A DNA stretch of 64,000 nucleotides from DASYXT01 sp035934555 (GTDB lineage Bacteria > Verrucomicrobiota > Verrucomicrobiia > Limisphaerales > UBA8199): assembly GCA_035934555.1 (NCBI GenBank), contig DASYXT010000126.1, positions 1 to 64,000 on the forward strand, written 5' to 3'. This document shows positions 59,448 to 64,000 of this stretch, in pieces. The stretch's first letter is position 1. Every line of letters starts with the position of its first letter. The position numbers and the translations under genes are program-made. The notes beneath the pieces are model-generated. The model saw only the letters and a program-made list of their open reading frames with translations. It searched no databases and had not been told where the DNA came from.

Positions 59448-60845
59448 ATGCTGCGCCGCGACCGCGTCATCCGCATGCAAGTCCACGAACTGCTGGACGC
59501 GTGTCTGTTCATGGTCAGTTTCTGGCTGGCGTACGTGCTGCGCTCGGACCCCAACGTCGTTGATCTGTTCGGACTCCGAGAGATTCCCGACATTCATTTC
59601 GAGCAATACCTGTGGTTGTACCTGGTAATCCCGTTTGCGCCGCTGGTGCTCGAAGCGCAGGGGTTTTATAACCGCCCTTTGCTTTGCTCCCGCTCGACCA
59701 CGGCCTGGCTGCTGCTGAAGGGGTGCGTGGTCAGCAGCCTGGGCCTGGTTTTGGTTTTGTTCCTGTTCAAACTGGACGTCCCGCGCGCGATCGTCGTCTG
59801 GTTCGGTCCCATCAGTTTCCTCCTCATCTTCATTAAAGAGGAACTGCTGATGCGGCTGCTCAACAGCTCGCTGGTGCGCTCGCAGTACCGCCGCCGCTTT
59901 GCGCTGGTGGGCACCGGCGAGGAAACCCTCCGCCTCCAACGCGAGCTCAAGAGCAAATCTCCGGAGGCCATTGACATCGTTGCCCAACTGGATTTGAACG
60001 AAGCGCCGCTGCAGCGCCTGGTGGAATTGCTTCACGAACACTCCATTAACGGCGTGATCGTCAGCGGCAAACGCGCCTTTTTCGACCAAATCGAAGCGGC
60101 GATTCGCGCCTGCGAGTTGGAAGGCATCGAGGTGTGGCTTGTCGCCGATTTCTTCAAAACCCAGATTTCCCGCACTTCGTTCGACGATTTCTACGGGCAG
60201 CCGATTCTGGTGTTTCGCACCGCGCCCGAAGCCTCCTGGCAAAGCATGATCAAGCAGTTGGTGGATTTCGCCGGCGCGCTGCTGCTGCTGATTGTCTCGG
60301 TGCCCTTGATCATGCTGCCGGTGGCGCTGCTGATTAAGCTTACCTCCCCGGGCCCCATCCTCTTCCGCCAGCAACGCTCCGGGCTGAATGGCCGGCCGTT
60401 CACGCTTTACAAGTTCCGCACAATGGTCAGCAACGCCGAACAGCTCCAGCATGAGCTGGCCGCCATGAACGAAATGAGCGGCCCGGTGTTCAAGGTTACC
60501 AATGACCCGCGCGTGACGCGTTTGGGCAAATTGCTGCGCAAATTCAGCCTCGACGAGTTTCCGCAATTGTTCAACGTGCTGCGCGGCGAGATGAGCCTCG
60601 TCGGCCCGCGCCCGCTCCCGGTTAATGAGGTGCGCCGCTTCCACGACGTCGCCCACCGCCGACGCTTAAGTGTCAAACCGGGATTGACGTGTCTCTGGCA
60701 AGTCAGCGGCCGCAACAACGTGACCGATTTCAAGGATTGGGTGCGACTGGACCTCGAATACATTGACAACTGGTCGCTATGGCTGGACTTTAAAATCCTC
60801 TTCCGCACCGTGCCCGTGGTGTTGGTGGGGCACGGGGCCCGGTAA
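59448..60845 (+). CDS. Polyprenyl glycosylphosphotransferase (EPS sugar transferase, WcaJ/EpsB type)
   Basis: A 465-residue membrane protein. N-terminal four TM helices (to about 135), a CoA-binding-like central domain ('RFALVGTGEETLRLQRELKS'), a fifth TM ('GALLLLIVSVPLIMLPVALL') and the catalytic bacterial sugar transferase domain ('LTSPGPILFRQQRSGLNGRP', 'TLYKFRTMV', 'FSLDEFPQLFNVLRGEMSLV', 'VKPGLTCLWQVSGRNN'). It transfers the first sugar phosphate to undecaprenyl phosphate and starts the EPS repeat unit. Follows EpsI by 3 bases. Confidence 0.92.
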   Translation: MLRRDRVIRMQVHELLDACLFMVSFWLAYVLRSDPNVVDLFGLREIPDIHFEQYLWLYLVIPFAPLVLEAQGFYNRPLLCSRSTTAWLLLKGCVVSSLGLVLVLFLFKLDVPRAIVVWFGPISFLLIFIKEELLMRLLNSSLVRSQYRRRFALVGTGEETLRLQRELKSKSPEAIDIVAQLDLNEAPLQRLVELLHEHSINGVIVSGKRAFFDQIEAAIRACELEGIEVWLVADFFKTQISRTSFDDFYGQPILVFRTAPEASWQSMIKQLVDFAGALLLLIVSVPLIMLPVALLIKLTSPGPILFRQQRSGLNGRPFTLYKFRTMVSNAEQLQHELAAMNEMSGPVFKVTNDPRVTRLGKLLRKFSLDEFPQLFNVLRGEMSLVGPRPLPVNEVRRFHDVAHRRRLSVKPGLTCLWQVSGRNNVTDFKDWVRLDLEYIDNWSLWLDFKILFRTVPVVLVGHGAR

Positions 60846-60873
60846 GGGCTCGGCGGCAATTCAACTGGGTTCT

Positions 60874-61839
60874 ATGGCAAAGCTGCACTCCAAAGCAAAA
60901 CAATCGCGCCCCACCAGTGTGGTGACTGGCGCCGCCGGTTTCCTGGGTTCCCACCTCACCGATCTGCTGTTGTCCCGCGGCCACAAAGTCATCGGCATCG
61001 ATAACTTCGTCACCGGCAGCGTGGATAACATTTCCCATCTGGGCGGGAACCCCGATTTTAAGTTCATCCAGCAGGACGTGACGGAATTCATTTTTTTGGA
61101 TGGGCCGGTCAATTACGTGTGGCATTTTGCATCGCCGGCCAGCCCCATCGATTATCTGGAGCTGCCCATTCAGACGTTGAAAGTCGGCTCGCTGGGCACT
61201 CACAAGGCCCTCGGCCTGGCCAAGAACAAAGGCGCCCGGTTCCTGCTGGCCTCCACTTCGGAAATCTATGGCGATCCCCTGGTGCATCCGCAGCCGGAAG
61301 AATATTGGGGCAACGTCAACTCCATCGGGCCGCGCGGCTGCTACGATGAGGCGAAGCGATTCGCCGAGGCTCTCGCGATGGCCTACCGCAACGAACATCG
61401 CGTCCAGACACGCATCGTCCGCATTTTCAATACCTACGGGCCGCGGATGCGGTTGCACGATGGCCGCGTCGTGCCCGCGTTTGTCAGCCAGGCCCTCAAA
61501 AACAAACCTATTACTGTTTTTGGCAAAGGCACCCAAACACGCAGCTTCTGTTACGTAGCCGACCTCATCGAGGGCATCTATCGGCTGATGCTCAGTGAGT
61601 ATGACTTGCCGGTAAACATTGGCAATCCCGCGGAGATGACGGTGCTGGAGTTCGCTAAAGACATCGTGCGCGCAACCCGCTCGCATAGCCGGATTGTCTT
61701 TAAACCCTTGCCCCAGGATGATCCCAAACAACGCCAACCGGACATAAGCAAGGCGCGCAAGCTCCTTCGCTGGGAGCCTAAAGTCCCGCTCGCGGAGGGC
61801 CTGGTCAAAACGATCGAATACTTCCGCAAACGGGTCTGA
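60874..61839 (+). CDS. UDP-glucuronate decarboxylase-like NAD-dependent sugar epimerase
   Basis: A 321-residue SDR protein, ATG 60874 (an upstream frame overlaps the sugar transferase). NAD motif 'VVTGAAGFLGSHLTDLL', active-site 'YDEAKRFAEALAMAY' (Tyr and Lys of YxxxK) and 'IVRIFNTYGPRMRLHDGRVV' followed by 'VPAFVSQALKNKPITVFGKG' are the typical UXS pattern. It would make UDP-xylose from UDP-glucuronate, or act as a related epimerase, supplying sugars for the EPS locus. Ends 7 bases before repeat R1 copy d. Confidence 0.9.
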   Translation: MAKLHSKAKQSRPTSVVTGAAGFLGSHLTDLLLSRGHKVIGIDNFVTGSVDNISHLGGNPDFKFIQQDVTEFIFLDGPVNYVWHFASPASPIDYLELPIQTLKVGSLGTHKALGLAKNKGARFLLASTSEIYGDPLVHPQPEEYWGNVNSIGPRGCYDEAKRFAEALAMAYRNEHRVQTRIVRIFNTYGPRMRLHDGRVVPAFVSQALKNKPITVFGKGTQTRSFCYVADLIEGIYRLMLSEYDLPVNIGNPAEMTVLEFAKDIVRATRSHSRIVFKPLPQDDPKQRQPDISKARKLLRWEPKVPLAEGLVKTIEYFRKRV

Positions 61840-61845
61840 GGCGAG

Positions 61846-61960
61846 CGGAGCGCGGACTTCAGCTTCAGTCCGCAGCAACATTCGAGTCGCAATTGCGCTG
61901 CGACATCTTCCTGACCTCCCTCAATTTCGAGTCTCGCTGCGGACTGAAGTTTGCGCTCCG
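61846..61960. repeat. Dispersed palindromic repeat R1, copy d
   Basis: Left end 61846-61879 (GAGCGCGGACTTCAGCTTCA then GTCCGCAGCAA, palindrome interrupted by 7 bases), right end 61935-61960 (GCTGCGGACTGAAGTTTGCG then CTCCG, arms partly decayed). The only copy lying fully between genes (UDP-glucuronate decarboxylase and lpxA). Confidence 0.75.
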
Positions 61961-62010
61961 CCCGGCTTTGGTTTTGACTTCCGCCGGCGTGCGCGGGCAC
62001 TCTGGCCCGG

Positions 62011-62790
62011 ATGATACATCCGACGGCGATCATCCATCCTCAGGCGCGCTTGGATTCCACGGTGCAGGTTGGGCCCTACGCGGTGATCGATGCCGACGTG
62101 CAACTCGGAGCGGAGTGCGTGATCGGGCCTCACGTGCATCTCACCGGCCGGGCCCAGATTGGGGCGGGAAACCGTTTTTTTACCGGCTGCGTCATTGGGG
62201 AAGCGCCGCAGGACCTGAAATATAATGGCGCGCCCACCGGGCTGCGGATTGGTGAGCGCAATGCTTTCCGAGAGCACGTGACCGTTCATCGCTCGGCGCG
62301 GGCAGGGGAAGACACGGTTTTGGGGTCGCGTAATTATCTCATGGCTAACAGCCACGTCGCGCATAACTGTCATTTGGGTGACGACGTAATAATCGCGAAC
62401 GGCGCTTTGTTGGGTGGGCACGTCAGCGTGGCGGACCGCGCTTTTATTTCGGGCAACTGCCTGGTCCATCAATTTGTGCGCGTCGGCGCGCTGGCACTCA
62501 TGCAAGGGGGCTCCGCGATCAGCAAAGACCTGCCGCCTTTCACGGTCGCGCGCGGCGACAATGGTATCTGCGGTCTCAATACCGTTGGCCTGCGCCGCGC
62601 CGGGCTATCAGCCGCTGAAAGATTGGAGCTGAAACAACTGTATCACGCGTTGTTTCGTGAGGGGCGCAACCTGGGCGCGGCGCTCGCCGCCGCGCGCAAA
62701 CAGTTTTCCAGTCCCGCGGCACAGGTGCTAATGGATTTCCTGGCCGGCGCCAAACGCGGTGTGTGCATGGATACGAGCGCCGAATCCTGA
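62011..62790 (+). CDS. lpxA: UDP-N-acetylglucosamine acyltransferase LpxA
   Basis: A 259-residue left-handed beta-helix enzyme with hexapeptide repeats ('IHPTAIIHPQARLDSTVQVG', 'VIGPHVHLTGRAQIGAGNRF') and the catalytic-His region 'MANSHVAHNCHLGDDVIIAN'. C-terminal helices have 'GLNTVGLRRAGLSAAERLEL'. It performs the first step of lipid A synthesis, adding a hydroxy-acyl chain to UDP-GlcNAc, so the cell should have an LPS outer membrane. Stand-alone here; fabZ and lpxD are not adjacent. 171 bases from the preceding gene. Confidence 0.93.
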   Translation: MIHPTAIIHPQARLDSTVQVGPYAVIDADVQLGAECVIGPHVHLTGRAQIGAGNRFFTGCVIGEAPQDLKYNGAPTGLRIGERNAFREHVTVHRSARAGEDTVLGSRNYLMANSHVAHNCHLGDDVIIANGALLGGHVSVADRAFISGNCLVHQFVRVGALALMQGGSAISKDLPPFTVARGDNGICGLNTVGLRRAGLSAAERLELKQLYHALFREGRNLGAALAAARKQFSSPAAQVLMDFLAGAKRGVCMDTSAES

Positions 62791-62841
62791 GGTTGTGGTT
62801 TCACTTGCTCGGCGGGCGGCCGATGCACTAGGCTCGCACCA

Positions 62842-64000
62842 ATGGCCAAAGTGTTGTTAGTGGATGACGAGTTGACCATGGTCCAAATGGTCGCCGGTCT
62901 GCTGCGCGATGAAGGCCATGACGTGCAGCCCTTCACCAACGGCCCCGCCGCAACCGCCGCTCTGGCCGGTTACGCTCCCGACCTGGTCATCACCGACCTG
63001 TATCTGGACAAAACGCGTCCGCACGGCCTGGAGATTCTCAAGAAGGCGAAGGAATTAAGCCCGCCCCCGGTCGTTATTGTCATCACCGGCTTTGGCTCGA
63101 TCGAGACCGCCAAGGAAGCGATGAAAGAAGGCGCGTTCGACTACTTGCAGAAACCCTTCAAGGTGGACGAATTTAAATTATGCGTGCAGCGGGGGTTGAC
63201 GCATAACGCGCTGCAAAGCGAGGCCGCTTACCTGCGCAAGCAGCTCAAGAAGAAATACCAGTTCAATCAACTGATCGGCAGCGCGTCGCGGATGCAGCAG
63301 GTCTTCAAAATGATCGAGCGCGTCGCCGATACCGAGAGCACAATTTTGATTCTCGGCGAAAGCGGCACCGGCAAGGAACTGGTCGCGCGGGCGCTGCATT
63401 TCAACAGCCGCCGCCAGTTCGCGCCATTCGTCCCCATCAACTGTTCCGCGCTGCCGGAAAACCTACTGGAATCTGAATTATTCGGCCATCGCCGCGGCGC
63501 CTTCACGGGAGCGATCAGCGATAAGAAGGGGCTGTTTCAGGAAGCGGACGGCGGCACGATCTTCCTCGACGAAGTCGGTTCAATGCCGCTGCTGCTGCAG
63601 AGCCGGTTGCTGCGCGTGCTGCAGGAGCGGGAGGTGCGGCGCGTGGGAGACAACACGCCAGTGTATGTCAACGTGCGGGTGGTGGCGGCCACCAATGAGC
63701 CGCTGGAGAAGAGGATCAAGGAAGGGACTTTCCGAGAAGACCTCTTTTACCGCCTCAACGTCATCTCCATTCAGTTGCCGAGCTTGCGCGAGCGGTTGGA
63801 CGATATCCCGCTGCTGGTCGCGCATTTCCTCAAGAATAAAACCAACCCCCGCACCGAACGGCCGTACCAGATCACTCGCCAGACGATCGAGCTGCTCTGC
63901 GCCCATGCGTGGCCCGGCAACGTGCGCGAACTGGAAAATGCCATCGAACGAGCCGCGACTCTCTGCGAAGGCGACATCATTCAAGCAGCCGATCTGCCGC
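62842..64000 (+). CDS. Sigma-54-dependent response regulator, NtrC family (truncated by window end)
   Basis: 386 codons visible, open at the window edge. Start at ATG 62842 (MAKVLLVDDELTMVQMVAGL). Receiver domain with D8/D9 and phospho-acceptor D52 (VITDLYLDK), AAA+ domain with GESGTGKE, sigma-54 contact GAFTGA and Walker B GTIFLDEVGSM, and 'HAWPGNVRELENAIERAATL' near the end. The Fis-type DNA-binding domain should lie beyond the window. It is the second NtrC-family activator in the window. It starts 51 bases after lpxA in the same direction. Confidence 0.92.
   Translation, partial: MAKVLLVDDELTMVQMVAGLLRDEGHDVQPFTNGPAATAALAGYAPDLVITDLYLDKTRPHGLEILKKAKELSPPPVVIVITGFGSIETAKEAMKEGAFDYLQKPFKVDEFKLCVQRGLTHNALQSEAAYLRKQLKKKYQFNQLIGSASRMQQVFKMIERVADTESTILILGESGTGKELVARALHFNSRRQFAPFVPINCSALPENLLESELFGHRRGAFTGAISDKKGLFQEADGGTIFLDEVGSMPLLLQSRLLRVLQEREVRRVGDNTPVYVNVRVVAATNEPLEKRIKEGTFREDLFYRLNVISIQLPSLRERLDDIPLLVAHFLKNKTNPRTERPYQITRQTIELLCAHAWPGNVRELENAIERAATLCEGDIIQAADLP

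Noticed and set aside
59436..60656. Minus-strand open frame of 406 residues opposite the sugar transferase
   Set aside because: Antisense to a clear glycosylphosphotransferase; composition rich in Gln/His/Arg with no motif.

Overview
The window looks like a chromosome segment of a Verrucomicrobiota bacterium, most like the Pedosphaera/Limisphaerales group. No marker gene fixes the taxon. The inference rests on a DUF1501 / pre-peptidase / DUF1549-DUF1553 / cytochrome-WD40 block of the planctomycete-verrucomicrobial type, a stand-alone type II secretion (T2SS) assembly operon, a prepilin with the [20 protein letters not shown] leader, an exosortase-EpsI exopolysaccharide locus, hopanoid genes, LpxA (Gram-negative outer membrane), and many dispersed hairpin repeats. 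DNA is GC-rich, coding density is high and genes overlap often. No rRNA, tRNA, CRISPR, IS element or integrase was recognised.

Layout. 0.1-3.2 kb: zinc-ribbon membrane protein, small hypothetical, sugar-porter MFS transporter, diacylglycerol-kinase-family lipid kinase. 3.3-11.7 kb: four co-directional exported proteins, three in tight succession. 11.7-14.1 kb: NfnAB-type flavin oxidoreductase (minus strand). 14.4-15.1 kb: ParD-like/PIN toxin-antitoxin pair. 15.2-26.5 kb: minus-strand GspE, fused PilM/PilN-like GspL, GspM and secretin GspD, then a 1508-residue exported modular protein. 26.6-30.6 kb: purS-purQ-purL, with repeats in the purQ-purL gap and three long insertions inside PurL. 30.6-31.4 kb: prepilin-like gene with a near-consensus sigma-54 promoter and two tandem palindromes at enhancer distance. 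33.1-40.8 kb: minus-strand phage head and DNA-packaging cassette (Mu-like packaging genes, HK97-like portal, protease and capsid, first connector) with no tail, lysis or integration genes. 41.1 kb: tandem PRC-barrel protein. 41.9-49.5 kb: one compact minus-strand run, yicC-gmk-coaC-histidine kinase-sigma-54 response regulator-small membrane protein-hpnD-hpnK-DMT transporter. 49.6-53.3 kb: FG-GAP protein, trpB, FIST protein. 53.3-57.1 kb: heavy-metal P-type ATPase facing an ECF sigma / putative anti-sigma / LTxxQ periplasmic protein set. 57.2-64.0 kb: small RHDxxN protein, exosortase, EpsI, polyprenyl sugar transferase, UDP-glucuronate decarboxylase, lpxA and a truncated second sigma-54 activator.

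Themes. Sigma-54 control is visible at both levels: a promoter with likely upstream activator sites at the prepilin, and two NtrC-family activators elsewhere in the window. Envelope functions dominate. Several unrelated hairpin or inverted-repeat families are scattered through the window. They often touch coding ends: the purQ stop codon lies in one, the DMT transporter C-terminus reads into another, and the predicted N-termini of the PPC protein and the GspL-like protein overlap copies of that same family. The most unusual items are the tail-less capsid cassette, the sigma-54 prepilin promoter architecture, the palindromic repeat family and the repeat-bearing purL.
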